Part shown: positions 26,086 to 36,596 of the stretch, piece after piece
How the letters are laid out: each line of letters begins with the position of its first letter
Position numbering within the stretch: position 1 is the first letter of the stretch
From: Hyphomicrobiales bacterium
GTDB taxonomy: Bacteria; Pseudomonadota; Alphaproteobacteria; Rhizobiales; Aestuariivirgaceae
Direction: 5' to 3'
Length of the DNA: 44,757 nt
Assembly: GCA_027024225.1 (NCBI GenBank)
Contig: JALVSR010000035.1
Location: 1 to 44,757, forward strand
Program-made: the position numbers and the translations under genes
The notes under the pieces: model-generated
Told to the model about the DNA's origin: nothing
The model's database searches: none
Seen by the model: only the letters and a program-made list of their open reading frames with translations

Positions 26086-26164
26086 GGGATTCGAACCCTC
26101 GAGGCGGTTTAACCCGCCTACTCCCTTAGCAGGGGAGCGCCTTCGACCACTCGGCCACCTCTCC
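26073..26164 (-). tRNA. tRNA-Ser (anticodon GCU), island integration target
   Basis: Read on the minus strand, the 92-nt gene folds as a class II tRNA. It has a 7-bp acceptor (GGAGAGG/CCTCTCC), the D arm GCCGAGTGGTCGAAGGC, the anticodon arm CTCCC-CTGCTAA-GGGAG with GCT, a long variable arm (GGCGGGTTAAACCCGCC), the T arm with GGTTCGAATCC, discriminator G and an encoded CCA. Its 3' end faces the island, and its last 13 nt are repeated at 602-614. The gene is intact because integration rebuilt its 3' end. Confidence 0.97.
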
Positions 26165-26350
26165 GCCGGCGTTTATGCCCATTCACAAACGCATTTTCAA
26201 GAGCTCTCTCGCAATCGTCGCCAGCACACTCGCAGCTCCCGCCGCACAAACCATGCAAACTGTTCAACGGGCAAAATTAAGGTTTTTTTGAAGGCATTCC
26301 TCGCATATACATGAAGGTGGAGTATCGATTCGCATCGTTGGGAGATGGGC

Positions 26351-26641
26351 ATGAAACGGAAAATTGCAAACTGCACCGCCCTGCTGGCGCTGGGCATGGC
26401 GATCATGGCCGGCCAGGCCCTGGCCGATGAACGTTTCGTGCCCAAGGGCTTTGTCTATACGCCAGAATCGACCCAGTTGCCGCCAGTGAACTCGCCTGCC
26501 TACAAGATCATCACGGAAGCCGATCGGCGAGAGGCGGAAATCTATACCTCCAAGAAGCTTCGCGCCGATCACGAGGACTGGCTGATCTACAACATGCAGC
26601 GCGACCAGCAGCCCATGCGCGACGGCTGGCGCCGCTATTGA
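26351..26641 (+). CDS. small exported protein of unknown function
   Basis: The 96-aa product starts with a signal peptide (basic MKRK, a hydrophobic run to about residue 18, and a likely cleavage after GQALA). The mature part is polar, rich in Arg/Glu, and ends in DGWRRY. No family recognised. ATG 26351 is preferred over ATG 26345 because GGGAG sits 6 nt before it. It is the first gene on the chromosomal side of the tRNA. Confidence 0.7.
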   Translation: MKRKIANCTALLALGMAIMAGQALADERFVPKGFVYTPESTQLPPVNSPAYKIITEADRREAEIYTSKKLRADHEDWLIYNMQRDQQPMRDGWRRY

Positions 26642-26797
26642 TCCCGACGTTCGCCTCTCTTTTCACGGGCGCTTGAGGGCCGCATCAAGGCCTTGCCACC
26701 CTTGCGACACCCTTCCTCCATTCCCAAATAAGACGGGAAGGAACGGTCGACTGGCCAGCGTTCCGGCGCAACGGAGGAATAAAAGGGAGGTGGAAAG

Positions 26798-27223
26798 ATG
26801 AGCGGCTTTGAACCTTTCGAGAAAGCGCTGCACAAGGCGCACGTGTGGCTCAACGATATCGTCGAGGAAATGGGCGAAGGCGCCACCAGGCAACAGGCTT
26901 ATGCCGCCATGCGGGCCATGTTGCACGCACTGCGTGACCGGCTGAACGTGGACGAGGCGGCGCAACTGGCCGCGCAATTGCCCGTGTTGGTGCGCGGCAT
27001 CTACTTCGAGGGCTGGGATCCGTCGAAAACACCGCTGAAGATCCGCCACCGTGACGAATTCATCGAACTGGTGCGCGAATATCTGGGCAAGACCGACAAC
27101 GTGGATCCCGAGGTGGCGGCTAAGGCGGTATTCGCCGTCCTGCGCAAGCATGTGACCGAAGGCGAAATCAAGGACGTGCTGGACGAGCTGCCGCACGAGA
27201 TCAGGGATCTGCTGGCCGCCTGA
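26798..27223 (+). CDS. DUF2267 domain protein
   Basis: A 141-aa soluble helical protein matching DUF2267 (PF10025): FEKALHKAHVWLNDIV at the N-terminus, the middle motif AMLHALRDRLNVDEAAQLAAQLPVLVRGIYFEGW (about residues 48-81), and a second half (FIELVREYLG, then VLRKHVTEGEIKDVLDELP). The function of the family is unknown; members are frequent near stress or envelope genes. GGGAGGTGGAAAG precedes the start. It converges with eno, sharing a terminator region between them. Confidence 0.85.
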   Translation: MSGFEPFEKALHKAHVWLNDIVEEMGEGATRQQAYAAMRAMLHALRDRLNVDEAAQLAAQLPVLVRGIYFEGWDPSKTPLKIRHRDEFIELVREYLGKTDNVDPEVAAKAVFAVLRKHVTEGEIKDVLDELPHEIRDLLAA

Positions 27224-27259
27224 CACAGGGCCGAAAGGCCGCTGGCGAAAGAACTCGCG

Positions 27260-27294
27260 AAAAAACACGGGGCGTGCCGACATGGCGCGCCCCG
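27260..27294 (-). terminator. rho-independent terminator of eno
   Basis: On the minus strand a CGGGGCG/CGCCCCG stem (27268-27294) is followed by a run of six T (27260-27265 region), directly downstream of the enolase gene. Confidence 0.7.
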
Positions 27295-27336
27295 GAATCT
27301 TTCAGCTCCCGCATCCTTCCGCAAAAGGCCGATGCT

Positions 27337-28692
<1,356 letters not shown>

Positions 28693-28731
28693 CTATAACC
28701 AGCCATTCCACTCCTGACAATGCGTCGGCAT

Positions 28732-29586
28732 TCATACCTGCCCCTTGGCCACCGCATCGAAGCGCATCAGCAACCGCACCAGCCGCTCCATGTCGTCGAT
28801 GGGCACCATGTTCGGCCCGTCGGAAGGGGCGTTGTCAGGGTCGTCATGCGTCTCCATGAACACCGCCGCCACGCCCACGGCCACCGCCGCGCGGGCCAGC
28901 GGCTCCACGAAGCGCCTGTCGCCTCCGGAAGCCCCGCCCAGCCCGCCGGGCTGCTGAACGGAGTGCGTGGCGTCGAACACCACCGGCGCGCCGAATTCCT
29001 TCATGATGGCCACGCCCTTGAAGTCGTTCACCAGCGTGTTGTAGCCGAAGCTGTTGCCACGCTCGGTAATCAGCACGTTCGGGTTGCCCGACCCGGTCAC
29101 CTTGGCGATGGCGGGCTTCATGTCCCACGGCGCCAGGAACTGCCCTTTCTTGATGTTCACCACCCTGCCTGTCCGTGCCGCCGCCACGATGAGGTCCGTC
29201 TGCCGGCTCAGGAAAGCGGGAATTTGAAGAACGTCCACCACGTCGGCCACCTGCGCGCACTGCTCCGGCCAGTGCACGTCGGTGAGAATGGGCAGGCCGG
29301 TGCGTTCCCTGACTTCGGCGAAAATATCGCGCGCCGCCTCCAGCCCCACGCCACGCGAGCTGTTCAGCGAGGTGCGGTTGGCCTTGTCGAAAGAAGACTT
29401 GAAGATGATGCCGATGTTCAGCTTCTGGCCCAGCTCCGCCAGGCGCTCGGCCATCATCAGGCCATGCTCGCGCGATTCCAGCTGGCACGGCCCGGCGATG
29501 AGCGCCAGCGGCAGTTGATTGCCAATCTTCACATGCCCCACCCTGACCACCTTGTTCGGAGTGGGATCTGGCGCCGTATCGTTCAT
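28732..29586 (-). CDS. kdsA: 3-deoxy-8-phosphooctulonate synthase (KDO-8-P synthase)
   Basis: KdsA condenses arabinose-5-phosphate and phosphoenolpyruvate, the first committed step of KDO for lipopolysaccharide. The 284-aa product has AGPCQLES, FKSSFDKANRTS, ILTDVHWPEQ, DVLQIPAFLSRQTDL, NIKKGQFLAPWDM and FDATHSVQQPGG, all in order. I start it at ATG 29586, which has GAGGAG about 9 nt upstream; the longer open frame to 29727 adds low-complexity arginine-rich residues and overlaps the rpoZ terminator. Its presence shows a Gram-negative outer membrane. Confidence 0.97.
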   Translation of the reverse strand: MNDTAPDPTPNKVVRVGHVKIGNQLPLALIAGPCQLESREHGLMMAERLAELGQKLNIGIIFKSSFDKANRTSLNSSRGVGLEAARDIFAEVRERTGLPILTDVHWPEQCAQVADVVDVLQIPAFLSRQTDLIVAAARTGRVVNIKKGQFLAPWDMKPAIAKVTGSGNPNVLITERGNSFGYNTLVNDFKGVAIMKEFGAPVVFDATHSVQQPGGLGGASGGDRRFVEPLARAAVAVGVAAVFMETHDDPDNAPSDGPNMVPIDDMERLVRLLMRFDAVAKGQV

Positions 29587-29670
29587 TTCATATTTTCTCC
29601 TCAAGACCCCCCTTCGCCGGTTTCGGGCGGGCCTTGCCGGCAATGTGGCCCGGCCCGGCGACACCCAAGC

Positions 29671-29704
29671 AAAACGCCCGGACGGAAGCCGTGCCGGGCG
29701 TTTT
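29671..29704 (-). terminator. bidirectional-looking hairpin terminator after rpoZ
   Basis: An 11-bp perfect stem (AAAACGCCCGG / CCGGGCGTTTT) with a 12-nt loop. On the minus strand it ends in a T run just 20 nt after the rpoZ stop, separating rpoZ from kdsA. Confidence 0.85.
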
Positions 29705-29723
29705 GACGGGATACGGGAGCGTA

Positions 29724-30119
29724 TCAATAACCGGAGCGCTGCGACCCCGGGCTTTCCGCCGGCGGCAGGCCTTCCAGCCCCGCCAGGAATTCATCTTCGC
29801 TGTAGCTCTCGGCCTCCACCACGTCCTCGGAAGCCTCCTCGGCCTTCTGACCCGCCAACAACGGCGCCTCGGAAGGCTCGGCCTCGTCCACCTCCGCATG
29901 TTTTTGCAGGGAGTGGATGAGCTGTTCCTTCAGGTCCTCGACATCGATGGTGCCTTCGGCGATTTCGCGCAGCGCCACGACGGAATTCTTGTCGTTGTCG
30001 CGCTCCACCGTCAGCGGTGCGCCCTGCGAGATCTGCCGGGCTCGAAAGGCCGCCAACAAGACCAGCTCGAACCGATTGGGAACCTTTTCAATGCAATCTT
30101 CTACTGTGACGCGTGCCAT
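29724..30119 (-). CDS. rpoZ: DNA-directed RNA polymerase omega subunit
   Basis: Omega assists assembly of the RNA polymerase beta' subunit. The 131-aa protein opens with [29 protein letters not shown] and continues with [18 protein letters not shown], the omega core as in alphaproteobacteria. The C-terminal half (from about residue 75) is a long acidic tail rich in Glu, Ala and Ser, ending SQRSGY, a common alphaproteobacterial feature. ATG 30119 is the family start. It is followed by a strong terminator. Confidence 0.95.
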   Translation of the reverse strand: MARVTVEDCIEKVPNRFELVLLAAFRARQISQGAPLTVERDNDKNSVVALREIAEGTIDVEDLKEQLIHSLQKHAEVDEAEPSEAPLLAGQKAEEASEDVVEAESYSEDEFLAGLEGLPPAESPGSQRSGY

Positions 30120-30304
30120 GTGTGTCCTACTCCAAAGCGCCGGGGCTTGTGCCGGGCACAAAGCCCACGAGGTTGCCCTCAAGCAACAGAAAGATGCGCC
30201 ACCCGCGAGCGGGAGGCGCAACTCTCACCGGATTTTTGCTCTTTTATACATCCGCGCCCGCCCTGGCGCAAGTCACGAGCAGGCAAGGCCCCCGACATCC
30301 GCGG

Positions 30305-31144
30305 TCAGTCTTCCACGATGACGGGCGCGCCGATCTTCACGCGCTTGTACAGGTCAATGACCTCCTCGTTGACCATGCGGATGCAGCCGGACGAGACGAA
30401 CTTGCCAATGCTGCGCGGATTGTTGGTGCCGTGAATCCGGTAAAGGGTGTTGCCGATGTACAGCGCGCGCGCCCCCAGCGGGTTTTTCGGCCCGCCCGGC
30501 ATCACGTCCGGCAACTTGCGTCCATACTTGGCCAATTCGCGCTTCTTCATCTCCTCGGGCGGACGCCACTCGGGCCACTCCTTCTTCATGGTGATGCGGT
30601 GCCGCCCGGACCAGGTGAAACCCTGCCGCCCCACGCCGACACCGTATTTGATGGCCTTGCCGCCGGGCAGCACGAAATACAAGGCCCGCTCGCGTGTCTT
30701 CACCAGGATGGTGCCCGGCTTGAGCTTGCGGATGAATTTCACTTCCGTCTTGCCAAGATACCGACCACCGGAATAGATCTGCCCCTCCTTGCGCGCGAAA
30801 ACGGATTTCGTCTTGCCGCCACCCAGAAAGGCCAGGCGCTTGCCGACATGTCCGCGCCTGGCCGCGGCGGACTGCGGCTTGCGCGCGCTGAAATTGGCCT
30901 TGCGCTTCAGCCCCGCGCGACGCGCCGCCTTGCGCTTGCCCTTGCCGGCGTTGGCGAACAGCGTGCTCTTCCCGGCCTTTTGCGCGCGCTGCGCGTCCGC
31001 CCGGCTCTTCCCCTTGCTGTTCTTGAAATTGAGCTTCTTGAATGTGGTTTTCGTCGCGGCCCGTGCCGTGCCGTCAGCCCCATCCAGGGGCAACAGCGCC
31101 AGCCCCAGAACCAGCGGCAATGTCATCAACCATTTTCCGAACAT
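30305..31144 (-). CDS. L,D-transpeptidase (YkuD domain), exported
   Basis: These periplasmic enzymes form meso-DAP crosslinks in peptidoglycan or attach envelope proteins to it. The 279-aa protein has a signal peptide (to about residue 29) and then an unusually basic, low-complexity linker (residues about 31-115: many Lys, Arg, Ala). The YkuD domain follows at about 146-277. It has RIHGTNNPRSIGKFVSSGCIRM with catalytic H238 and C254. The basic linker may bind cell wall polymers; that is inference. It lies between rpoZ and folK on the same strand, with a gap of 185 nt to rpoZ. Confidence 0.93.
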   Translation of the reverse strand: MFGKWLMTLPLVLGLALLPLDGADGTARAATKTTFKKLNFKNSKGKSRADAQRAQKAGKSTLFANAGKGKRKAARRAGLKRKANFSARKPQSAAARRGHVGKRLAFLGGGKTKSVFARKEGQIYSGGRYLGKTEVKFIRKLKPGTILVKTRERALYFVLPGGKAIKYGVGVGRQGFTWSGRHRITMKKEWPEWRPPEEMKKRELAKYGRKLPDVMPGGPKNPLGARALYIGNTLYRIHGTNNPRSIGKFVSSGCIRMVNEEVIDLYKRVKIGAPVIVED

Positions 31145-31209
31145 GGCTCACCTGCTCCTTGCCCACTTGACCCTCTTGGCCGTTCTTGACGATGAATGGA
31201 ATCAACCCC

Positions 31210-31923
31210 TCACCCCTGCACAACTACTGAACTGCACATTACGGGCAAGTCAACCGCCGCTTTACACATTTCGGCAGGTCCACAACCAATTGTGATCGCA
31301 TCGCCAGCCATGCTCCGCCACGCCGTGAACGCCGGGCCGTGCCGGATCAGCACGCACTGCGCCTGCCATCGCTGTGGCAGGCGCGCCAGCAACTGCGCCG
31401 CGCTGGCTGCCAACAGGGGATGCCGCCAGTCGGGCGCCACCTGCGCCAGCGGCGCCAGTACGAAGGCGCGCTCCGCCATGCCCGGATGCGGCAACACGAG
31501 CCCGCGCCGCTGCCAGGCATGCGCTGCCCGCCCGTGGCCGCGGTTTCCCATGCCGACCGGGCGCATGACCCTGCCCCCCTGGGCCAGCAGATCCATGTCC
31601 AGCGGGCGTGCCGCCCACGTCCTGCCGCGGCGCCTGCCCGCCAGCCGCTCCAACCGCGCCATCTCGCTCAATAGCTCATGCGGCTCCAGCGTCGTGCGAA
31701 GGACCGCCACCGCGTTGAAAAAGGGAGGTTGCCGCACCCCGCCGAAAGGCGCGCTGCGCCACAGGGCGGACACCGCGCACACGGATATGCCGGGACACGC
31801 CGCCAGCGCCCGCAAGGCCCGCGCCATGCATTGCCACGGCGCACCCCACGTCCCGGACACGTTCGCACCCAGTGCCAGCAGGGCGCACTCGGCAGGAGTT
31901 CGTCGCTCGGAAAACGCCCGCAA
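31210..31923 (-). CDS. folK: 2-amino-4-hydroxy-6-hydroxymethyldihydropteridine diphosphokinase
   Basis: FolK transfers pyrophosphate from ATP to hydroxymethyl-dihydropterin in folate synthesis. Core motifs are present: ALLALGANVSG at the N-terminus, the aromatic loop PPFFNAVAVLRTTL, RPLDMDLLAQGG with the metal-binding Asp pair, and LVLPHPGMAERAFVLAPLAQVAP. I chose the TTG at 31923 because GAGGGAG lies a few nt upstream; another TTG at 31995 is in frame. After the core there are about 60 extra residues (from PQRWQAQC onward) containing IGCGP and several Cys, not part of the usual FolK fold. They could be a small added domain or an unselected tail. Confidence 0.85.
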   Translation of the reverse strand: MRAFSERRTPAECALLALGANVSGTWGAPWQCMARALRALAACPGISVCAVSALWRSAPFGGVRQPPFFNAVAVLRTTLEPHELLSEMARLERLAGRRRGRTWAARPLDMDLLAQGGRVMRPVGMGNRGHGRAAHAWQRRGLVLPHPGMAERAFVLAPLAQVAPDWRHPLLAASAAQLLARLPQRWQAQCVLIRHGPAFTAWRSMAGDAITIGCGPAEMCKAAVDLPVMCSSVVVQG

Positions 31924-32228
31924 GATTCTCCCTCTTTGCGCAAGAATGGACGAAAGTCGCGAAAATGCCCCGCGATGGTTGCAAAAGCGCCTCAATCAAT
32001 CAGCAGAATTTGTCACTCAATGAAACACTTGAACGAAATTTCATGGAGTTTGGCTTCACATCACTTGACCCGGCCCAAGAGCTTTGTCATTGACGAAAAA
32101 GACGACGGGAGCGGCGGCACCATTCGACACTTCGATGCACCCGGCCTCATTGGTCCGGTATTTTCTCCACCCCCCGTCATGCCGACAACCTCTCGAATTA
32201 CTCCAGCAACCATTTCAGGGAAAGAGAC
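31924..32228. other. divergent intergenic region between folK and the NYN gene
   Basis: About 305 bp without a gene. It must hold promoters for both directions. TTGAAC near 32029 and TTGACC near 32065 could be -35 boxes on the plus strand, but no matching -10 is clear. Confidence 0.5.
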
Positions 32229-32828
32229 ATGATCCTTTATGAAGACGAAAAAACAGCCATTTTCATCGATGGTTCGAACCTTTATGCCACTGCCAGAACG
32301 CTGAATTTCGACATCGACTACAAGAAGCTGCTGGCCTACTTTCGCGAACGCACCCGTCTCATCCGCGCCATCTATTACACGGCGCTGATGGACGAGGCCG
32401 AATATTCTCCCTTGCGTCCGCTCATCGACTGGCTGGACTACAACGGTTTCATGGTGGTCACCAAGCCGGTGAAGGAGTTCGTGGACAGTGCCGGCCGCCG
32501 CAAGCTCAAGGGCAACATGGACATCGAGCTGGCCGTGGACATGATGCGCCTGGCGCCGAAACTGGACCATGTCATTCTTTTCTCCGGCGATGGCGATTTT
32601 CGCTCACTGGTCGAAGCGGTGCAGGAAATGGGCTGCCGGGTCACGGTCATTTCCTCGGTGGAAACCCGCCCGGCCATGATCGCCGACGATCTGCGCCGCC
32701 AGGCGGACGATTTCGTCGAGCTGCTGGACATGAAGGACATCATCGGCCGGCCGCCGCGCCCGCGCCCGGCCGACGATGACAATGGCGGCGGCAGCTTGCC
32801 GGCCTTCATCGAGGATCCGAATGCCTGA
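32229..32828 (+). CDS. NYN domain (LabA/DUF88-like) protein, putative ribonuclease
   Basis: NYN proteins share the PIN-like nuclease fold with acidic metal ligands. The 199-aa protein shows AIFIDGSNLY (Asp 14), KGNMDIELAVDMM in the middle, and ILFSGDGDFRSLVEAV near residue 118, which are the three family blocks. The C-terminal tail after DIIGRPPRPRPADDD is disordered-looking. CAGGGA precedes the start. The last 8 nt overlap the next gene, a uracil-DNA glycosylase, so the two are probably coupled. The substrate is not known. Confidence 0.9.
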   Translation: MILYEDEKTAIFIDGSNLYATARTLNFDIDYKKLLAYFRERTRLIRAIYYTALMDEAEYSPLRPLIDWLDYNGFMVVTKPVKEFVDSAGRRKLKGNMDIELAVDMMRLAPKLDHVILFSGDGDFRSLVEAVQEMGCRVTVISSVETRPAMIADDLRRQADDFVELLDMKDIIGRPPRPRPADDDNGGGSLPAFIEDPNA

Positions 32829-33540
32829 GACTCTTCCCGCCGGCGACAAGGAAGAGAAGAACGGAGGTGAAGCCTCCCTCTCCGGCGCCGATGCGGCCAG
32901 GCCCGGCCAGCCCCTTCGCCCGCCGCCGGATTGCGACCTGTGCCCGCGCCTGCGCGAATTCCTGCTGGAGCAGCGCCGGCTGCATCCCGACTGGTTCAAC
33001 GCGCCGGTGCCGCCTTTCGGCCCGGATGACGCCCGACTTGCCATCATCGGCCTGGCGCCGGGGCTGCGCGGCGCCAACCGCACCGGCCGCCCCTTCACCG
33101 GTGACTACGCCGGCGAGCTGCTGTTTGGCACGCTGCTGAAGCATCACCTGGCGCGCGGGGTTTACGCCGCGCGAGCGGATGACGGGCTGGAGCTCATCGA
33201 CACGGTCATCATCAATGCCGTGCGCTGCGTGCCGCCGCAAAACAGGCCAACGCCGCAGGAAATTCGCACCTGCAATCGTTTTCTGAAGGCCGAGTTCGAG
33301 GCGCGGAAGAACTTGCGCGTCATCGTCGCGCTGGGCCGGGTGGCACACGATGCGGTGCTGATGGCGCACGACCTGGTGCGGGCAAGGTTTCCCTTCGCGC
33401 ACGGGGAGGAGCATCACCTGCCGCGCAACCGGGTGCTCATCGACAGCTACCACTGCTCCCGTTACAATACCCAGACCGGCCGGCTGACGGCGGAGATGTT
33501 CGAAGAGATCATCGTGCGGGCGAAATCACTCCTGCCCTGA
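32821..33540 (+). CDS. uracil-DNA glycosylase, family 5 (UDGb), iron-sulfur type
   Basis: The enzyme removes uracil and some deaminated bases from DNA. The 239-aa product has Cys pairs for a 4Fe-4S cluster (C38-x2-C41 in PDCDLCPRL, and later NAVRCVPP and RTCNRF), the motif GLAPGLRGANRTGRPFTGD, which identifies family 5 rather than family 4, INAVRCVPPQNRPTPQE, and the terminal SYHCSRYNTQTGRLT. Start overlaps the NYN gene by 8 nt. Confidence 0.93.
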   Translation: MPETLPAGDKEEKNGGEASLSGADAARPGQPLRPPPDCDLCPRLREFLLEQRRLHPDWFNAPVPPFGPDDARLAIIGLAPGLRGANRTGRPFTGDYAGELLFGTLLKHHLARGVYAARADDGLELIDTVIINAVRCVPPQNRPTPQEIRTCNRFLKAEFEARKNLRVIVALGRVAHDAVLMAHDLVRARFPFAHGEEHHLPRNRVLIDSYHCSRYNTQTGRLTAEMFEEIIVRAKSLLP

Positions 33541-33550
33541 CTTTCCCCTC

Positions 33551-33734
33551 CCCGCTCCTCCACCCGACCACCTCGCCCTCACAATAATCGGGTGGTTGGG
33601 TGGGGGAGCGGGCCGGCGCGACGCACTTCCGTGCAAAAAGACAAGGCCCGCTCCTCCACCCGACCACCTCGCCCTCACAATATCGGGTGGTTGGGTGGGG
33701 GAGCGGGCCGGCGCGACGCACTTCCGTGCAAAAA
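33551..33734. repeat. two tandem copies of an 88-89-bp hairpin element
   Basis: Copies at 33551-33639 and 33647-33734 are nearly identical (one base missing in the second, AATAAT versus AATAT). Each contains a large imperfect inverted repeat (CCCGCTCCTCCACCC paired with GGGTGGGGGAGCGGG) followed by a shared tail ending CGTGCAAAAA. They lie between the convergent UDG and DUF2336 genes, so they may act as transcription terminators or be REP/MITE-like elements. Confidence 0.85.
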
Positions 33735-33770
33735 CGTGCCGGAACCGCACGCGCTTCAGCGCAATAATAA

Positions 33771-34982
33771 TCACGCCGCATGCCGCAGCAGAGATTGCAC
33801 GAACCGTGCCGCCAGCTCCCGCGTGCGCTCGTCTCCCAGTTTCTGCAACATGCCCGCGGCCTGCATCTTTTCGGCCACGCTCAGGTGTTCCGTCGTGGCG
33901 ATGGCTTCCAGCACCAGCGGGCCGAAGCCCCGCATCCGTTGGCCCGGTTCCGCCGCATTCTCGCCGCGGCGCCGCGCCGCCAGCAGAACGCTCAGGGCCA
34001 GCGCGTGCGCTCCTTCCGGCAAGCCGGAGCGCATCAGCGCCGTGCGCGCCAGCGCCAGCGAGGCGCCGGAACGCAACACCTGCTTCAGCCGCGAAATTTT
34101 CATTTTCGACAACCAGGCAAGCGCGTGCACCAGCACCGCCACATGGCCGGCCACCGCCGCGCGCAACAGCACCGCCGCCGTCAGCTTTCCGCGCCGGCTG
34201 AGGAATTCGAAGGCGGAAACAAGCCCGTCCTCGTCGTCCGCATCGGCCAGGATATCCACCAGCGCCTGCTCCTCCATGCTGGCGGCCGCTTCCAGTGCCC
34301 GTTGCGCCTCGGCCCAGCCGGCCTCCCGCATCACCGCGCGCAGCCTTCCGGCCATCACCTCCACGTGCGCCAGCCGCACCTCCAGCGGCAGATCATGCCG
34401 CTGCAGCAGGGCCTCGATCACCTCCTCGTCCTCGCGAAAGCGCAGATAGGCCCGCCGCGCCAGCTTCGGCGAGAACACGGCATGCGCATTGCGAATGCAC
34501 ACGAGGGCCACCTCACGCTCGGCCACCATGATGGCCTCGCGCACCACCTCCGCACACACGTCCTCGCGCCGGCACACGGCCTTGCGGCGCTCGGCGTTGC
34601 CGGCGCGGAAAATGGCCATTTGCAGCCGCGGCGAAATCGCCACCGCCCGCTCGATGAAAGGCGACGAAATGTCATTCTCGCACGCGGCGATGGCCAGGAT
34701 CACGTCCATGGAAATATGCCGGGCATCGCGCAACAGCGCCGCCAGGTGCGCCCGCACCGCGCGATCCGGACACGAGGCCAACCGCACGAGAATCGGCATC
34801 ACCGCATCGCGCTCCTCCGGCGGCGTGTCCGGCCGCTCCACGAAGGCCGCCAGCTGTGTCGCCAGCCGCCACCACGCCTGTGCATCGCCCGCGGCGAGCA
34901 CCTGTTCCAGGGTGGAAATGCTCAGCCCCGGAGCTCCTGACCGCTTCCGTTCCCGTCTGCGCCAGAACCTGGAAAATATCAT
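33771..34982 (-). CDS. DUF2336 domain protein
   Basis: A 403-aa helical-repeat protein of the alphaproteobacterial DUF2336 family (PF10098): STLEQVLAAGDAQAWWRLATQLAAF at the N-terminus, repeats of about 30-40 residues such as AIAACENDISSPFIERA and HAVFSPKLARRAYLRF, and a C-terminal EHLSVAEKMQAAGMLQKLGD. The role is unknown; the repeats suggest a protein-binding scaffold. ATG 34982 has GAGGTGG upstream; ATG 35042 and the longer frame to 35099 are alternatives. It is divergent from gltA. Confidence 0.8.
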   Translation of the reverse strand: MIFSRFWRRRERKRSGAPGLSISTLEQVLAAGDAQAWWRLATQLAAFVERPDTPPEERDAVMPILVRLASCPDRAVRAHLAALLRDARHISMDVILAIAACENDISSPFIERAVAISPRLQMAIFRAGNAERRKAVCRREDVCAEVVREAIMVAEREVALVCIRNAHAVFSPKLARRAYLRFREDEEVIEALLQRHDLPLEVRLAHVEVMAGRLRAVMREAGWAEAQRALEAAASMEEQALVDILADADDEDGLVSAFEFLSRRGKLTAAVLLRAAVAGHVAVLVHALAWLSKMKISRLKQVLRSGASLALARTALMRSGLPEGAHALALSVLLAARRRGENAAEPGQRMRGFGPLVLEAIATTEHLSVAEKMQAAGMLQKLGDERTRELAARFVQSLLRHAA

Positions 34983-35163
34983 GACCTGAACCACCTCGCA
35001 CGCTTGGCTGACGATATCTCGGGAAAAAGGGTAAATACGCATGGTTAAGGAACGGTATCCGCAGGCCGGCGTGTGCGCTCCTTGCCATAGCGGCGGCAAT
35101 CAGCTAGCCAAGTAGGGAGCATTCGATCCTGAAGAACGGACAATTCGGAGTGCGGGAGACGGC

Positions 35164-36525
35164 ATGAGCGACGACAAGACCGACACCACCGGCAAGGACG
35201 ACAAGGCGCTGTTGCGTGTGCACGACAAGGAGCTGGAACTGGACGTGCTGCACGGCACCATGGGGCCGGACGCCATAGACGTGCGCAACCTCTACCGCCA
35301 GGCCGGCGTTTTCACCTTCGATGTCGGTTACACCTCCACCGCCTCCTGCGAATCGAAGATCACCTTCATCGACGGCGAAAAAGGCATCCTGCTCTACCGC
35401 GGCTATCCCATCGAGCAACTGGCGCGCTACGGCGATTACCTGGAAACCTGCTACCTGCTGCTCTATGGCGACCTGCCCACGCAGGACGAGCGCGCCCGCT
35501 TCGAGGACGAGATCCGCCGTCACACCATGGTGCACGAGCAGATCTCCAGCTTTTTCCGCGGCTTCCGGCGCGATGCGCACCCCATGGCCATCATGGTGGC
35601 GGTGGTGGGCGCGCTTTCGGCCTTCTATCACGACAGCACCGACATCAACGATCCGTATCAGCGCGAGGTGGCCACCCGCCGCATCATCGCCAAGGTGCCG
35701 ACCCTCGCGGCCATGGCCTACAAGTATTCGCTGGGCCAGCCCTTCATCTATCCCCGCAACGAGCTGGATTACGCCAGCAACTTCATGCGCATGTGCTTCG
35801 CGGTGCCGACGGAGGACTATCACGTCAACCCCATCCTCGCCCGCGCGCTGGACCGCATCTTCATCCTCCATGCCGACCACGAGCAGAACGCCTCGACCTC
35901 CACCGTGCGGCTGGCCGGCTCTTCGGGCGCGAACCCCTATGCCTGCATCGCGTCCGGCATCGCCTGCCTGTGGGGGCCAGCGCACGGTGGCGCCAACGAG
36001 GCGGCCCTGAAGATGCTGATGGAAATCGGCACGCCGGAGCGCATCCCCGAATACATCGCGCGGGCCAAGGACAAGAACGATCCGTTCCGTCTCATGGGGT
36101 TCGGCCACCGGGTATACAAGAACTACGACCCGCGCGCCCGCATCATGCAGCAGATCGCGCAGGAAGTGCTGGAAGAGGTGGGCGACCCCAACGACCCGCT
36201 GCTGGAGGTGGCCCGCCAGCTGGAGGAAATGGCGCTGAAGGACGAGTATTTCATCGAGCGCGGGCTGTACCCGAACATCGACTTCTATTCCGGCATCACG
36301 CTGCGCGCGCTGGGCTTCCCCACCGACATGTTCACCGTGCTCTTCGCCATCGCCCGCACGGTGGGCTGGGTGGCGCACTGGCGCGAGATGATTGCCGACC
36401 CGAATCGCAAGATCGGCCGCCCGCGCCAGCTCTACACCGGCCCTACCATGCGCGACTACGTGCCCATGACCGAGCGCGGCACGGGTCTGTCGGACGCCGT
36501 GCACAACCGCAACAACCCGTGCTGA
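35164..36525 (+). CDS. gltA: citrate synthase (type II)
   Basis: The enzyme joins acetyl-CoA and oxaloacetate to citrate, the entry to the TCA cycle. The 453-aa protein is full length, with the beta-strand N-terminal domain ([30 protein letters not shown]), the catalytic His regions ([15 protein letters not shown] and [13 protein letters not shown]) and [14 protein letters not shown], followed by the catalytic Asp region in NIDFYSG. The N-terminal domain marks the hexameric, NADH-regulated type II form of Gram-negative bacteria. GGGAGACGGC precedes the start. Confidence 0.97.
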   Translation: MSDDKTDTTGKDDKALLRVHDKELELDVLHGTMGPDAIDVRNLYRQAGVFTFDVGYTSTASCESKITFIDGEKGILLYRGYPIEQLARYGDYLETCYLLLYGDLPTQDERARFEDEIRRHTMVHEQISSFFRGFRRDAHPMAIMVAVVGALSAFYHDSTDINDPYQREVATRRIIAKVPTLAAMAYKYSLGQPFIYPRNELDYASNFMRMCFAVPTEDYHVNPILARALDRIFILHADHEQNASTSTVRLAGSSGANPYACIASGIACLWGPAHGGANEAALKMLMEIGTPERIPEYIARAKDKNDPFRLMGFGHRVYKNYDPRARIMQQIAQEVLEEVGDPNDPLLEVARQLEEMALKDEYFIERGLYPNIDFYSGITLRALGFPTDMFTVLFAIARTVGWVAHWREMIADPNRKIGRPRQLYTGPTMRDYVPMTERGTGLSDAVHNRNNPC

Positions 36526-36596
36526 GCCCGTTTGCCGCGGCGCGGGCCTCTTCAGGCCTCTTTGCGGGTCTTCCGTTCCCTCGCGCCCTTCCATGC

